DNA of 64,000 nt, taken from contig CAMBLO010000001.1 of the NCBI GenBank assembly GCA_945868505.1, forward strand, positions 62,001-126,000. The letters run 5' to 3'. The stretch comes from an uncultured Clostridia bacterium (GTDB lineage Bacteria > Bacillota > Clostridia > Lachnospirales > Anaerotignaceae). Both the position numbers and the translations under genes were made by a program. Below are positions 1 through 8,892 of the stretch, one piece after another; the stretch's first letter is position 1; each line of letters opens with the position of its first letter. Under the pieces are notes generated by a model that worked only from the letters and a program-made list of their open reading frames with translations, was not told the DNA's origin and did not search any database.

Positions 1-20
1 TGTGCAAAATATATAGGCTG

Positions 21-29
21 TGTTATAAT
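21..29 (+). promoter_or_regulatory. Extended -10 promoter for the PilZ gene
   Basis: A TGn-TATAAT extended -10 element is present. The -35 region would lie at or before the window edge and cannot be judged. Transcription would start near position 36, shortly before the PilZ gene. Confidence 0.5.
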
Positions 30-65
30 CGAACTAGAAAAGTAGAATATGCATTGATTATTTGT

Positions 66-785
66 ATGCATTTGTGGGCGGTGAAAGCAATTTTGGAGTT
101 AGACAAATATAAAATCAAAAAGCTTGGTATAGAGCAAGGAATGAAGTTTGAAGTATGTATAGAAAATGGACAGCCTATATTTACAGGTGTTGTAAGCAAG
201 CTGGACGAGGATTCTCTTTGGATCTCGAATGTAAATGGCGGAAATGTTCCGTCGGTTATTTACAACAGCAAAATTGGGTTGAAAGGTTTTTCTGCGAATA
301 ATAGCAATATATTATACGGCGTTATTTGCGGAAGCAGCACTCTGTTTTGGAGAATTAATAAAATTTCGAAACAAAGTTATTATAATAATAGAAATTACTA
401 TCGACAGTCTGTTTCTATAGAAACAAAAGTGGATCGGATAGATTTTGCTGATAGCGGAAATGAAGACAAAAAGAAAATGTCAGTTTCCGCACTTCCGTGC
501 AAAATTTTAAATATTAGCGGAAGCGGTTTGCTTATCAGCATCAAAGAAAAATATTCCATTGGTACTATGCTTCAATTCTGCAATTTATCCCTTATCCCGG
601 ATCATGCTCCTTTCTGCTTAAAGTGCAGAATACTGCGTATGGAAGAAAATAATAAAGAATATTTATATGGCTGTAAATTTGAGGAAATGGATAAAAAAGT
701 ACAGGAACGTCTGGTTCAAGAAATCTTTATGCTGCAAAGAATTGAAATTAAGCGACAAAACGGACAAAACAGTGAGTATTATTGA
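66..785 (+). CDS. PilZ domain protein (YcgR-like c-di-GMP receptor)
   Basis: About 239 residues with a YcgR-type layout: an N-terminal beta-rich domain followed by a PilZ domain. The c-di-GMP-binding signatures are visible: RNYYR (the RxxxR motif, residues ~109-113) and NISGSG (the N/DxSxxG motif, ~149-154). Family members bind cyclic di-GMP and often modulate flagella or exopolysaccharide; no flagellar gene is seen nearby, so the target is unknown. The start is not secure. ATG at 66 is the only in-frame ATG near the promoter; TTG 54, GTG 81 and TTG 93 (with GGCGGTGA upstream) are alternatives. The gene ends at a bidirectional terminator. Confidence 0.8.
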   Translation: MHLWAVKAILELDKYKIKKLGIEQGMKFEVCIENGQPIFTGVVSKLDEDSLWISNVNGGNVPSVIYNSKIGLKGFSANNSNILYGVICGSSTLFWRINKISKQSYYNNRNYYRQSVSIETKVDRIDFADSGNEDKKKMSVSALPCKILNISGSGLLISIKEKYSIGTMLQFCNLSLIPDHAPFCLKCRILRMEENNKEYLYGCKFEEMDKKVQERLVQEIFMLQRIEIKRQNGQNSEYY

Positions 786-823
786 ATATGAAATATGGAT
801 TGTTTGGCAAAAATGGCAAAAAG

Positions 824-853
824 AAAGACGAGGTCGGAAAACCTCGTCTTTTT
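824..853. terminator. Bidirectional terminator between the PilZ gene and a lipoprotein gene
   Basis: An 11-bp perfect stem (AAAGACGAGGT / ACCTCGTCTTT) with a 6-nt loop, followed by T-rich sequence on the plus strand and preceded by A-rich sequence serving the convergent gene. Confidence 0.8.
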
Positions 854-867
854 GTATGTAGAAGCAA

Positions 868-1116
868 TTATTCAGCTACTTCTTCTTCGCCGTCAACGGG
901 AGCTTCTTCTTCACCGTCTGCAGCTACTTCATCTTCAGCTGCTGCATCGTCAACAACTTCTTCTTCAACGACTTCTTCTTCGCCGTCTACTGTTTCTTCT
1001 ACCTGAGTTTCATCAACGGGAGCTTCTTCTGTGTTGCCGCCGCAAGCTGCTACGCCGAAAGCCATTGCTGCACAAACTGCCAGTACGGATACTTTTTTGA
1101 TCAGATTCTTTTTCAT
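868..1116 (-). CDS. Small, highly acidic lipoprotein of unknown function
   Basis: 82 residues. The N-terminus has a classic lipoprotein signal: KK-rich start, hydrophobic core, lipobox VAAC at about residue 25. The mature part is almost entirely E, D, V and A, with repeats of the DGEEE / EEEVV type and no recognisable domain. An AGGAGG ribosome site precedes the ATG and a good promoter lies upstream. It is probably a surface-anchored polyanionic protein; the function is not known. The coding strand has very biased codons (GAA, GTT, GAC), which makes the complementary frames look open; these are artefacts. Confidence 0.75.
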   Translation of the reverse strand: MKKNLIKKVSVLAVCAAMAFGVAACGGNTEEAPVDETQVEETVDGEEEVVEEEVVDDAAAEDEVAADGEEEAPVDGEEEVAE

Positions 1117-1176
1117 TTTATGTTCCTCCTAATTTTCAAAAACAAGTGTGTGTTGATCTTTTTCGATCGTGAGGAA

Positions 1177-1205
1177 AATATAACACGTTATAATTTTTTG
1201 TTCAA
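1177..1205 (-). promoter_or_regulatory. Sigma-A promoter of the acidic lipoprotein gene
   Basis: On the minus strand, TTGAAC (plus 1200-1205), a 17-bp spacer and TATATT (plus 1177-1182), placed about 60 bp upstream of the start codon. Confidence 0.65.
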
Positions 1206-1433
1206 TAGTGAAAAAAAGTTTGTTTTATTCTATTTGTTGAAATTTAAATGGCATTTTGGCTTTGATGGACACGTATCTCATGCAAGCTTCGTTTTTCTCA
1301 AATTTTCTTTTGATTTCTTTATGATTTAGGAAAAGTGCTTTATTCGGCGGATGTTTGTCTTTATTCTATGGAAATGTAAGAAAATCTTAAGAAATTACAA
1401 AGTCTTTCTATGAATTATAGATAAAATGGATAT
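1206..1433. other. AT-rich intergenic region with an 11-bp direct repeat
   Basis: No gene is seen. Two copies of TAAGAAA lie at 1377-1383 and 1388-1394, exactly 11 bp apart, the spacing typical of OmpR/PhoB-type regulator sites. The second copy sits inside a 17-mer (1385-1401) that recurs with one mismatch at 3381-3397 on the other side of the LtaS-like gene. Confidence 0.4.
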
Positions 1434-1462
1434 AAAAAACACCCCGCTTTTGGGGTGTTTTG
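1434..1462 (-). terminator. Terminator of the LtaS-like gene
   Basis: Stem AACACCCC / GGGGTGTT with a GCTTTT loop. On the minus strand it is followed by a T-run and lies just after the stop codon at 1473. Confidence 0.8.
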
Positions 1463-1472
1463 GAAATTCAAC

Positions 1473-3362
1473 TCAAGGAAGATACTCTTTGGTCAAATAT
1501 TGTTTGCCTATCAGGTCGTCATAGGTCAAAAGTTCGTGCAGTTTGATGTATTGGTTTCTTGTAGCCTCGTCTGTTGTATCGGAATACAACTCATAATAGG
1601 GGCTGATGACAGGGCAGTTCTTATACAAATCCAACAGGAAATTGGTACGGACTGTTTCCGGCGCACCGATATAATCACACAGCAGAGCCGTCAGCAGATA
1701 GGGGGATACGGCATCCCCTTCGGCACGATAGTCATGGCCCGTGTCATAGTTGCTGAAGATCACATAAGGTGTGGAGAACATACCGTATTTTTCCTCTGTG
1801 GTCCATTCGGAGGCGGTGGCAGAAGAAATATTGCCTGTAGTCGTATAAGGCTCGAAATCGCCGCCCAGGGTCGGCAGATGGTCGCCATACCAAAGAACGA
1901 CTGTGGGCTTTTCTCTGTTCATGACGTAATCATACAGCTTGCCCAGCTCTGCATCGGAATCGGATACGCCTTTACAGTAGTTGTGGAGTACATTGAGGTT
2001 TCTTTCGGTGAGGACATCGGAAGAAACGCTGATATCCCAGTCGAAGGGCTCATATTTATCGAAATACAGACCATGGTTTTCCATGGTGATGGCCTGCAGG
2101 AAAAGACCGGTTTCATGGGGCTGCTCCAGTTGATAGATGATTTCCTCCGTAACGGTTTCATCGGTGATATAGGAGCCGCTGTTCCAGTGATGCTCTGCAT
2201 GGAGGTCATATTCCCCAAGGAAATCATCAAAGCCCAACAGAGGATATGCTCGATCCCGTTCATAGAAGGTTTTCTGATAGGTATGGATGCCGATGGTATC
2301 ATAGCCCTGGTTTTTAAAATGGCGGGCATAGGAGAAGATATCATCGAACACATACTGCTGATAGGGCACATTGCCGGAGGGCAGCATATTGGTGGTCATG
2401 CCTGTCAGGATTTCAAATTCGGGACGAACGGTGCCGCCGCCGAAGGTACAGGAGACCATTTTGCCGCTGGGATGATTTTCTGCGATGCGCCGATAGTTTT
2501 TGATGGGGTCGTCGGAATAGGTCACACCATTCAGTACGGTAGGGTCCCAGAAGGATTCGGAAAGGACAATGATGATATCGGGATTCTGGAAATCTTTGCC
2601 GGAATCTGCGGAAGGCTGATAGGGTGCAAAGGCCTGTTCCAGATATTTTTCGCTATAATTCTCGGGAGCCCCCATGCTCAGGGAAGAAAAATTCAGCACG
2701 AAAGCTGTGATGAAGCCGTTTTCCGTGTAGTTTTTCGTTTGGTCGCCGGGAGCCTTGGGGGAAAGCCCGAAGGCATTGTAACATTCACGGACAGTAGGGT
2801 TTATGGTGAACAGATACAGGCATACCAGCAGGATAGGCCCGCCGATGATACGTTTCTTCCATGCAAAGGGAAGTTCGGGGCGCAGCAGCAGCAGACAAAC
2901 CAGATAGATCACCGTGCAGGCAATGACCGCCCAAAGAACGGGAGGAATTTCCAGAGAAGTCAGAAAAGTTGTAAAGCTGTCCGCATTTTTTGCCAGCAGC
3001 AGATCCCAAGGCATGAAATGTTCTTTCAGGATATTGGTTTTGAAAAGGTCTACCAAAGGCATGATAGTGAAGAACAAGCCTGAGAGCAAAGCTGCCAGAG
3101 GGATGCGCCTGCAAAGGCAGATCATGGCACCGAAGAACAGATAAACGATAATCAGTCCCAGAAGGAATGCCCCTAGGTTTTGCGTCAGTAGCGCTTTCAA
3201 CAGTTCCATAGGTGCTTCTGCCGAGCAGAAGGAAAGGAAATTGCATGAAAGGGTCAGGTAGATGGGATAAAGCAGGACCAACGCCCACATGGCAGTGGCT
3301 GCGATTTTATTGCTTTGGAGATACGTTTGGATTTTTGTTTGTAAGTCTTTTATTTTTTGCAT
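1473..3362 (-). CDS. LTA synthase family membrane sulfatase
   Basis: 629 residues. About five membrane segments fill the first ~200 residues, followed by an extracellular alkaline-phosphatase/sulfatase-fold domain. Characteristic elements are visible: the metal-binding VLSESFWD segment, GGGTVRPEFE around residue 310 holding the expected catalytic threonine, an ENHGLY segment and a WYGDHLP segment. LtaS-type enzymes transfer glycerol phosphate from phosphatidylglycerol to a polymer or glycan outside the cell. The length matches the family, but synthase versus primase or phosphoglycerol transferase cannot be separated from sequence alone. It is monocistronic, with GAGG upstream of the ATG. Confidence 0.85.
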   Translation of the reverse strand: MQKIKDLQTKIQTYLQSNKIAATAMWALVLLYPIYLTLSCNFLSFCSAEAPMELLKALLTQNLGAFLLGLIIVYLFFGAMICLCRRIPLAALLSGLFFTIMPLVDLFKTNILKEHFMPWDLLLAKNADSFTTFLTSLEIPPVLWAVIACTVIYLVCLLLLRPELPFAWKKRIIGGPILLVCLYLFTINPTVRECYNAFGLSPKAPGDQTKNYTENGFITAFVLNFSSLSMGAPENYSEKYLEQAFAPYQPSADSGKDFQNPDIIIVLSESFWDPTVLNGVTYSDDPIKNYRRIAENHPSGKMVSCTFGGGTVRPEFEILTGMTTNMLPSGNVPYQQYVFDDIFSYARHFKNQGYDTIGIHTYQKTFYERDRAYPLLGFDDFLGEYDLHAEHHWNSGSYITDETVTEEIIYQLEQPHETGLFLQAITMENHGLYFDKYEPFDWDISVSSDVLTERNLNVLHNYCKGVSDSDAELGKLYDYVMNREKPTVVLWYGDHLPTLGGDFEPYTTTGNISSATASEWTTEEKYGMFSTPYVIFSNYDTGHDYRAEGDAVSPYLLTALLCDYIGAPETVRTNFLLDLYKNCPVISPYYELYSDTTDEATRNQYIKLHELLTYDDLIGKQYLTKEYLP

Positions 3363-3499
3363 CTATATCAAACCTCATTTTCTTAAGAATTTACAAATTA
3401 TTATTTTAACATTATTTTTGTAGTTTTTCAAGGAATGACAGAGAGAAGCCTCTATGAAAAATGAGAAAGAGTCCAAGTCCATTCCTTTTCAACAGAACG

Positions 3500-3528
3500 T
3501 TGAAAAAGCTTTACTTTCGTGATACGAT
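3500..3528 (+). promoter_or_regulatory. Putative sigma-A promoter for hemW
   Basis: TTGAAA, 17-bp spacer, TACGAT preceded by TG (extended -10), ending 52 bp before the chosen hemW start. Confidence 0.5.
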
Positions 3529-3580
3529 GGCAGAGGCAGTTTCCAAGGAACCTGAACCGATCCATGGAGGAGTTGAAAAA

Positions 3581-4717
3581 ATGGATAATATTGGTTTATA
3601 TATCCACATCCCTTTTTGCCGACAGAAATGCCTCTACTGCGATTTTCCGTCCTTTGCGGGAAAAGAAGGCATGATGCAGGCCTATGTGGATGCCTTGACG
3701 GCGGAAATAAAAAGCAGAGGGAAGGGATATTCTAAGAAGAAAGTCATTTCTGTTTTCTTTGGGGGAGGCACGCCCACTGCATTGCCCATCCCCATGCTGA
3801 AACAGCTGATGCAGGCAGTTTATGAAAGCTGGGATATTGCGGAGGATGCGGAGATCACCACAGAAGCCAACCCCGGCACGCTGGATCGGGAAATGGCCAA
3901 TGCCCTGAAAAAAATGGGCTTTAATCGCCTGAGTATGGGTGTGCAGGCATGGCAGAATCGGTTATTGCAGGATTTGGGACGTATCCATACCATCGAGGGA
4001 TTTTTGGAAAACTATCATGCAGTCAGAGAAGCAGGCTTTGCAAATGTAAATGTGGATTTGATGTTTGCCCTGCCCAAGCAGACCATGACAGACTGGCAGG
4101 AGACAGTGAAAAACATCATTGCCCTGCAGCCGGAGCATATTTCTGCCTATAGTCTGATGATTGAGGAAGGGACGCCTTTCTTTGACAGATACGAAAAAGG
4201 TCTGCTGGAGCCTGCATCCGAGAAACTGGACAGGGAGATGTATCACTGGGCGGTGGATTACTTGGCGGAGATGGGCTATGAGCAATATGAAATTTCCAAT
4301 TTTGCAAAAAAAGGCAGACAAAGCCGCCACAACCGCATCTATTGGCAGGCGGAGGAATATCTGGGCATGGGGCTGGGCTCCCATTCTTATATGGAAGGAA
4401 CACGCTTTCATAATACTTATGATTTGCAGGCATACATCAAAGCAAAGGGGGATGCTTCCTTATTAAAGGAAGAAGTCGAAATCATTACGGAAACAGATGC
4501 GCTGGCGGAATTTATGTTTCTGGGGCTGCGGCTGACAGAGGGGGTATCCTTTGACCGATTCCGTGCGCGTTTTGGTAGGGAATTATACGAGATTTACGGC
4601 ACACAGGTACGGGAACTGGTAGAGGCAGGTCTGCTGGTGGAGGATGCGAAAGGCATCCGCCTGACGAGAAGGGGTATCGATGTGAGCAATGTGGTTTTTG
4701 AAAAGTTTCTTTTTTAA
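3581..4717 (+). CDS. hemW: HemW-type radical SAM heme chaperone
   Basis: 378 residues from ATG 3581, which has GGAGG correctly spaced upstream; the frame is open further upstream but without a ribosome site. The radical-SAM cluster motif CRQKCLYC (CX3CX2C) lies near residue 16, followed by FFGGGTPTAL and the C-terminal HemN-like domain. HemW inserts heme into respiratory proteins and is often misannotated as oxygen-independent coproporphyrinogen oxidase (HemN). The position immediately before hrcA is the conserved Firmicutes arrangement; lepA, often found upstream, is absent here. Confidence 0.9.
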   Translation: MDNIGLYIHIPFCRQKCLYCDFPSFAGKEGMMQAYVDALTAEIKSRGKGYSKKKVISVFFGGGTPTALPIPMLKQLMQAVYESWDIAEDAEITTEANPGTLDREMANALKKMGFNRLSMGVQAWQNRLLQDLGRIHTIEGFLENYHAVREAGFANVNVDLMFALPKQTMTDWQETVKNIIALQPEHISAYSLMIEEGTPFFDRYEKGLLEPASEKLDREMYHWAVDYLAEMGYEQYEISNFAKKGRQSRHNRIYWQAEEYLGMGLGSHSYMEGTRFHNTYDLQAYIKAKGDASLLKEEVEIITETDALAEFMFLGLRLTEGVSFDRFRARFGRELYEIYGTQVRELVEAGLLVEDAKGIRLTRRGIDVSNVVFEKFLF

Positions 4718-4758
4718 GTTACTTTCTTAAATTGAAATTTAACGAAAAATTTTACATT

Positions 4759-4789
4759 TAGCACTTGACATCTTTGGTGGCTAGTGCTA
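4759..4789 (+). promoter_or_regulatory. CIRCE-like inverted repeat overlapping the hrcA promoter
   Basis: TAGCACT (4759-4765) and AGTGCTA (4783-4789) are the core arms of CIRCE but separated by 17 bp instead of the normal core spacing. The left arm touches the -35 and the right arm the -10. Confidence 0.45.
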
Positions 4790-4793
4790 TCTT
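4765..4793 (+). promoter_or_regulatory. Sigma-A promoter of the hrcA-grpE-dnaK heat-shock operon
   Basis: A consensus -35 TTGACA, 17-bp spacer and TATCTT -10. Transcription would begin near 4800, so the perfect CIRCE element lies in the initially transcribed region. Confidence 0.75.
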
Positions 4794-4805
4794 TATATAC
4801 GTAAG

Positions 4806-4832
4806 TTAGCACTCGAACTTGGTGAGTGCTAA
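4806..4832 (+). promoter_or_regulatory. CIRCE operator (HrcA binding site)
   Basis: A perfect CIRCE: TTAGCACTC, 9-nt spacer, GAGTGCTAA. HrcA, encoded immediately downstream, represses through this element, giving autoregulation and heat induction of the chaperone genes. Confidence 0.95.
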
Positions 4833-4857
4833 TAAAATGGAAAAAGGAGGCGGCGGA

Positions 4858-5907
4858 ATGGCTTTAAACGACAGAAAAATACAGATTTTGCAAGCCATCA
4901 TCAATGACTATATTGAAACGGCGGAACCCGTCGGTTCCAGAACCATTGCCAAAAAATATAATCTGGGCATCAGCTCTGCTACCATCCGAAACGAAATGAG
5001 CGACTTGGAAGAAATGGGCCTCATCTTACAGCCCCATGCATCCAGCGGTCGAATCCCTTCCGATATGGGCTACAGGCTTTACGTAGACCATCTAATGCAG
5101 CAGAAGGAGCTGTCCCCGGAAGAACAGAAATATCTGCAAAGCGTGGTCTCCAGAGATATCAGCCAGATCGATTATCTGATGGAGGAATCCGCAAAGGCAT
5201 TGTCTCTTTTGACAAATTATACGACATTTGTTTCCGAGCCCGTGGGGCAGAGAACCAGGATCAAGCAAATCCGTCTGCTGCCCTTGGACAGCACATCGTT
5301 GCTGCTGGTCATCGCAACGGGAGATAATTTTATCAAGAATCATGTCATTAAAATGGACAGCGTGCCTTCCGAAGAAAAAATCTTCTACATGGGCATCAGC
5401 CTGAATAGGGTGCTGCAGGGCTGTTCTCTGAATGAGATTGACGGTGCAGTCATCAGCAGGATGCAGGCAGAACTGATGGAATATCAGGAACTGTTGCAGC
5501 CCATCTTGAAAGCCATCGAAATGACGATGCGGGCAGCGGAAAAGATTCAGGTACACATGAGCGGCACGAAAAATATGCTGGCCTTTCCTGAATTTGCTGA
5601 TATCCAGAAGGCAAAATCCCTGTTCCAGACCTTGGAAGAAAAGGACGTACTGGTAACGATGCTGGAGGAAAGCAAAGGCAACGATATCCAGATTCTGATT
5701 GGCAGCGAAAACAGCGTGCAGGGTATGAAGGACTGTAGCGTCATCACTGCTACGTATAAGATGGGGGATAATACAAGAGGTACCATCGGTATCGTGGGCC
5801 CCACCCGAATGGATTATTCGCAGGTCATTTCCGTTTTGAATGGAATGGTGCAAAATATTGAAAATGTATTACGGAACCTATCCGATGGGAATAAGAAAAA
5901 TACCTAG
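4858..5907 (+). CDS. hrcA: Heat-inducible transcription repressor HrcA
   Basis: 349 residues. It has an N-terminal winged helix (residues ~1-70, with VGSRTIAKKY and SSATIRNEMSDLEE) followed by the GAF-like and inserted dimerisation domains, the usual length for the family. ATG 4858 follows AAAGGAGG at the right distance; the in-frame TTG 4819 and ATG 4837 lie in or before the ribosome site. It binds the CIRCE element just upstream and is the first gene of the grpE-dnaK operon. Confidence 0.95.
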   Translation: MALNDRKIQILQAIINDYIETAEPVGSRTIAKKYNLGISSATIRNEMSDLEEMGLILQPHASSGRIPSDMGYRLYVDHLMQQKELSPEEQKYLQSVVSRDISQIDYLMEESAKALSLLTNYTTFVSEPVGQRTRIKQIRLLPLDSTSLLLVIATGDNFIKNHVIKMDSVPSEEKIFYMGISLNRVLQGCSLNEIDGAVISRMQAELMEYQELLQPILKAIEMTMRAAEKIQVHMSGTKNMLAFPEFADIQKAKSLFQTLEEKDVLVTMLEESKGNDIQILIGSENSVQGMKDCSVITATYKMGDNTRGTIGIVGPTRMDYSQVISVLNGMVQNIENVLRNLSDGNKKNT

Positions 5908-5922
5908 AAATGAGGGAACAAC

Positions 5923-6501
5923 GTGGAAGAAATGAAAAAGGACGAAAATCTGGAAGCGCAGGAAGCTGTAGAAGAAACTGCGGAAACAGTGGAAGAAACA
6001 GCGGAAGCTGTGGAAGCAGAGGAAGTTCTGGATGCTGTGGATGAAACAACGGAAAGAATTGCCGCTCTGGAACAGCAGGCTGCGGATAATTTGGATAAAT
6101 ATCAGAGAACATTGGCGGAATTTGACAACTTCCGCAAACGTACGGTAAAGGAAAAAGCCAGTATGTATGACGATGGTGTGAGAAGCACAGTGGAAAAGCT
6201 GCTGACCGTCATTGACAATCTGGAAAGAGCCGTTGCTGTACAGGAAGGCAAGGTGGATGAAAACGATGCCTTCTTCAAAGGCGTAAAAATGACTTTGACG
6301 CAGTTCCAGGAGGTGCTGCATGGCATTGGCGTGGAAGAGATCAAGGCTTTGGGCGAACAGTTCGACCCCAATCTGCACGCGGCAGTGGCCCATGAGGACG
6401 ATGAAAACTATGGTGAAAATGAAGTCGTTCTGGAAATGCTGAAAGGTTATAAGTATAAAGATAAAGTGATCCGCCACAGTATGGTTAAGGTGGCAAACTG
6501 A
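5923..6501 (+). CDS. grpE: Nucleotide exchange factor GrpE
   Basis: 192 residues. The first ~50 residues are a Glu-rich, repetitive low-complexity tail (EETAETVEETAEAVEAE type). The conserved GrpE coiled coil follows (NLDKYQRTLAEFDNFRKR) and then the C-terminal beta domain. GrpE releases ADP from DnaK. The start is a GTG with GAGGG upstream, 15 bp after hrcA, so the genes are co-transcribed. Confidence 0.95.
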   Translation: MEEMKKDENLEAQEAVEETAETVEETAEAVEAEEVLDAVDETTERIAALEQQAADNLDKYQRTLAEFDNFRKRTVKEKASMYDDGVRSTVEKLLTVIDNLERAVAVQEGKVDENDAFFKGVKMTLTQFQEVLHGIGVEEIKALGEQFDPNLHAAVAHEDDENYGENEVVLEMLKGYKYKDKVIRHSMVKVAN

Positions 6502-6548
6502 TTCAGGCAATTGAAAAAATATTGTATATTCTTTAGGAGGAAAAAATC

Positions 6549-8384
6549 ATGGGAAAAATTATTGGTATTGACTTGGGTACAACAAACTCTTGTGTAGCAG
6601 TTATGGAAGGCGGTCAGCCTGTTGTTATCGTAAACAGTGACGGTGCAAGAACAACTCCTTCTGTGGTTGGTTTTGCAAAGAACGGCGAAAGACTGATTGG
6701 TGAGACAGCAAAACGTCAGGCAATCACAAACCCTGACAACACCATCAGCTCCATCAAGAGCCACATGGGTGAAAATTATAAAGTAAACATTGAAGGCAAA
6801 GGTTACTCTCCTCAGGAAATCTCCGCTATGATCCTGCAGAAGCTGAAAGCAGACGCAGAAGCTTACCTGGGCGAAACAGTAACAGAGGCAGTTATCACAG
6901 TTCCTGCTTACTTCAATGACGCCCAGAGACAGGCAACAAAGGATGCCGGCAAAATCGCCGGTCTGGATGTAAAACGTATCATCAACGAACCCACATCCGC
7001 AGCTCTGGCTTACGGTCTGGATAACGAAAACGAACAGAAAATCATGGTATATGACCTGGGCGGCGGTACATTCGACGTTTCCATCATCGAAATCGGCGAT
7101 GGCGTTATCGAAGTACTGGCAACAAACGGTAACACACACTTGGGCGGCGACGACTTCGACCAGAGAGTTATCGATTTCCTGGTAGCTGAATTTAAAAAAG
7201 CAGAAGGCATGGATCTGTCCAAAGATAAAATGGCAATGCAGAGATTGAAAGAAGCTGCAGAAAAAGCGAAAAAAGAACTGTCTACAGTAACATCCACAAA
7301 CATCAACCTGCCCTTCATCACAATGAATCAGGATGGCCCCAAACATCTGGATGTAACACTGACAAGAGCAAAATTCGATGAACTGACACACGATCTGGTA
7401 GAAAACACAATGGGTCCTGTACGTCAGGCACTGAGCGATGCTGGTCTGTCCACAGGCGAAATCGACAAAGTCCTGCTGGTTGGTGGTTCCACAAGAATTC
7501 CCGCTGTTCAGGATGCAGTTAAGAAATATACAGGCAAAGAACCCTTCAAAGGCATCAACCCCGATGAATGTGTAGCTGTAGGTGCTGCTATTCAGGGTGG
7601 TAAAATGGCTGGTGACGAAGGCGCAGGCAGCATCCTTCTGCTGGACGTAACACCTCTGTCTCTGGGTATCGAAACTCTGGGCGGTGTTGCAACAAAGCTG
7701 ATCGACAGAAACACAACGATCCCTACAAACAAAAAACAGATCTTCTCTACAGCAGAAGATAACCAGACAGCAGTAGATATCCACGTTGTGCAGGGTGAAA
7801 GACCTCTGGCAAAGGATAACAAAACACTGGGTCAGTTCAAGTTGGATGGTATCGCTCCCGCAAGAAGGGGTGTTCCTCAGATTGAAGTAACTTTCGATAT
7901 CGACGCAAACGGTATCGTTAACGTATCTGCAAAAGATCTGGGTACAGGCAAAGAACAGAAAATCACAATTACAGCAGGCTCTAACCTGAGCGATGAAGAA
8001 ATCGACAGAGCTGTAAAAGAAGCAGAACAGTTCGCAGAAGCCGACAGAAAGAGAAAAGAAGCCATCGATGCGAAAAACGAAGCAGATTCTTTGATCTTCC
8101 AGACAGAAAAAACAATGGAAGACTTGGGCGATAAACTGGATGGCGCTGATAAATCCACAGTAGAAGCAGAACTGAACAAACTGAAAGATGCTGTGAAAGA
8201 TATGACACCTGATACAATGACAGAAACAGATACAGAAAATGTAAAAGCTGCAACAGAATCCCTGAAACAGGAATTCTATAAACTGTCCGAAAAACTGTAT
8301 CAGCAGGCACAGGCTGCTCAGGGCGATGCAGATGCAAACGGTGCAGGCCCCGATGTGGTTGACGGCGACGGCAAAGAACTGTAA
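6549..8384 (+). CDS. dnaK: Chaperone protein DnaK (Hsp70)
   Basis: 611 residues. The ATPase domain starts with [17 protein letters not shown] and contains [10 protein letters not shown] and LVGGSTRIP; the substrate-binding domain follows, with a Gln/Ala/Gly-rich tail. It refolds proteins in an ATP cycle with DnaJ and GrpE. The ribosome site TTAGGAGG is strong. Codon choice is more biased than in neighbouring genes, as expected for an abundant protein, and leaves long antisense frames open; these are not genes. Confidence 0.97.
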   Translation: MGKIIGIDLGTTNSCVAVMEGGQPVVIVNSDGARTTPSVVGFAKNGERLIGETAKRQAITNPDNTISSIKSHMGENYKVNIEGKGYSPQEISAMILQKLKADAEAYLGETVTEAVITVPAYFNDAQRQATKDAGKIAGLDVKRIINEPTSAALAYGLDNENEQKIMVYDLGGGTFDVSIIEIGDGVIEVLATNGNTHLGGDDFDQRVIDFLVAEFKKAEGMDLSKDKMAMQRLKEAAEKAKKELSTVTSTNINLPFITMNQDGPKHLDVTLTRAKFDELTHDLVENTMGPVRQALSDAGLSTGEIDKVLLVGGSTRIPAVQDAVKKYTGKEPFKGINPDECVAVGAAIQGGKMAGDEGAGSILLLDVTPLSLGIETLGGVATKLIDRNTTIPTNKKQIFSTAEDNQTAVDIHVVQGERPLAKDNKTLGQFKLDGIAPARRGVPQIEVTFDIDANGIVNVSAKDLGTGKEQKITITAGSNLSDEEIDRAVKEAEQFAEADRKRKEAIDAKNEADSLIFQTEKTMEDLGDKLDGADKSTVEAELNKLKDAVKDMTPDTMTETDTENVKAATESLKQEFYKLSEKLYQQAQAAQGDADANGAGPDVVDGDGKEL

Positions 8385-8399
8385 TTTGGGCTGAGCCCT

Positions 8400-8441
8400 A
8401 AGACAAAAGCTCAGACGCAAGCGTCTTCAAGCTTTTGTCTT
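8400..8441 (+). other. Large intercistronic hairpin between dnaK and dnaJ
   Basis: Outer arms AAGACAAAAGCT (8400-8411) and AGCTTTTGTCTT (8430-8441) pair perfectly, and an inner AGACGC-AA-GCGTCT stem stacks inside. There is no T-run after it, so it looks more like an mRNA processing or stability element, or part of the repeat element below, than a strong terminator. Confidence 0.5.
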
Positions 8442-8810
8442 GTATAACAGAGGTATAAACAGATTCGTTCCGGCGGCTGACGCCTTGAAACGAACTATTT
8501 TCCTCAGCGGAAGTGCTGGCACTGCTCTGCAGCAGCCCTAAGGGCTGGTTTGCTTTGCAAACTGCCGTGCCGCTTGCGGATTCCAGTTGGAAAACTAACT
8601 CACCGCCCAAGATGGGGCGGCAGGCAAAGCCTGCTTTGCGAAGCAAAGTGATGAATACTTGTTTTCCAAGCCTTTCCGCGGTACGATAAACTGAAATATT
8701 ATGCTGAAAGCAAGGGTGGTACTGGGAGTACATTTTGGTGCTTCCTGCTGCCCCTGCTTTTGCTGTTTGATACAAGTGAAGATTCCCTTATTTTGAAAAA
8801 GCAAATGCTT
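8442..8810. repeat. Non-coding stretch rich in short palindromes
   Basis: About 370 bp without a supportable gene. It holds a series of small inverted repeats such as AGCCCTAAGGGCT, TTTGCTTTGCAAA, CAGGCAAAGCCTG and CTTTGCGAAGCAAAG. An open frame on the minus strand (8398-8775) has no ribosome site and spans these palindromes, so I take it as spurious. The texture suggests an interspersed palindromic element inserted between dnaK and dnaJ. Confidence 0.4.
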
Positions 8811-8878
8811 TTGCGTATCGGGTCAAGGGGCTGAGCCCCTTGCGGGGGAGTTGGGGGCGGAGCACCCAAGGTATTATA
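8811..8878 (+). repeat. Dispersed repeat, copy 1
   Basis: Begins TTGCGTATC, then a GGGG-CTGAG-CCCC type hairpin, GGGGGAGTTGGGGGC and CACCCAAGGT. The same order of blocks occurs at 19251-19319 upstream of spoIVA. Confidence 0.5.
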
Positions 8879-8892
8879 AGGTGGTGAGAAAG

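Noticed and set aside
1455..3083. A 542-codon open frame opposite the LtaS-like gene
   Set aside because: It is the complement of a convincing sulfatase gene, has no ribosome site and an implausible composition rich in G, I and F.
6447..8420. A 657-codon open frame opposite dnaK
   Set aside because: Antisense artefact of strong codon bias in dnaK; Cys/Phe-rich nonsense protein without start signal.
8398..8775. A 125-codon frame on the minus strand between dnaK and dnaJ
   Set aside because: It spans small palindromes and a hairpin, lacks a ribosome site and reads like a translated repeat element.
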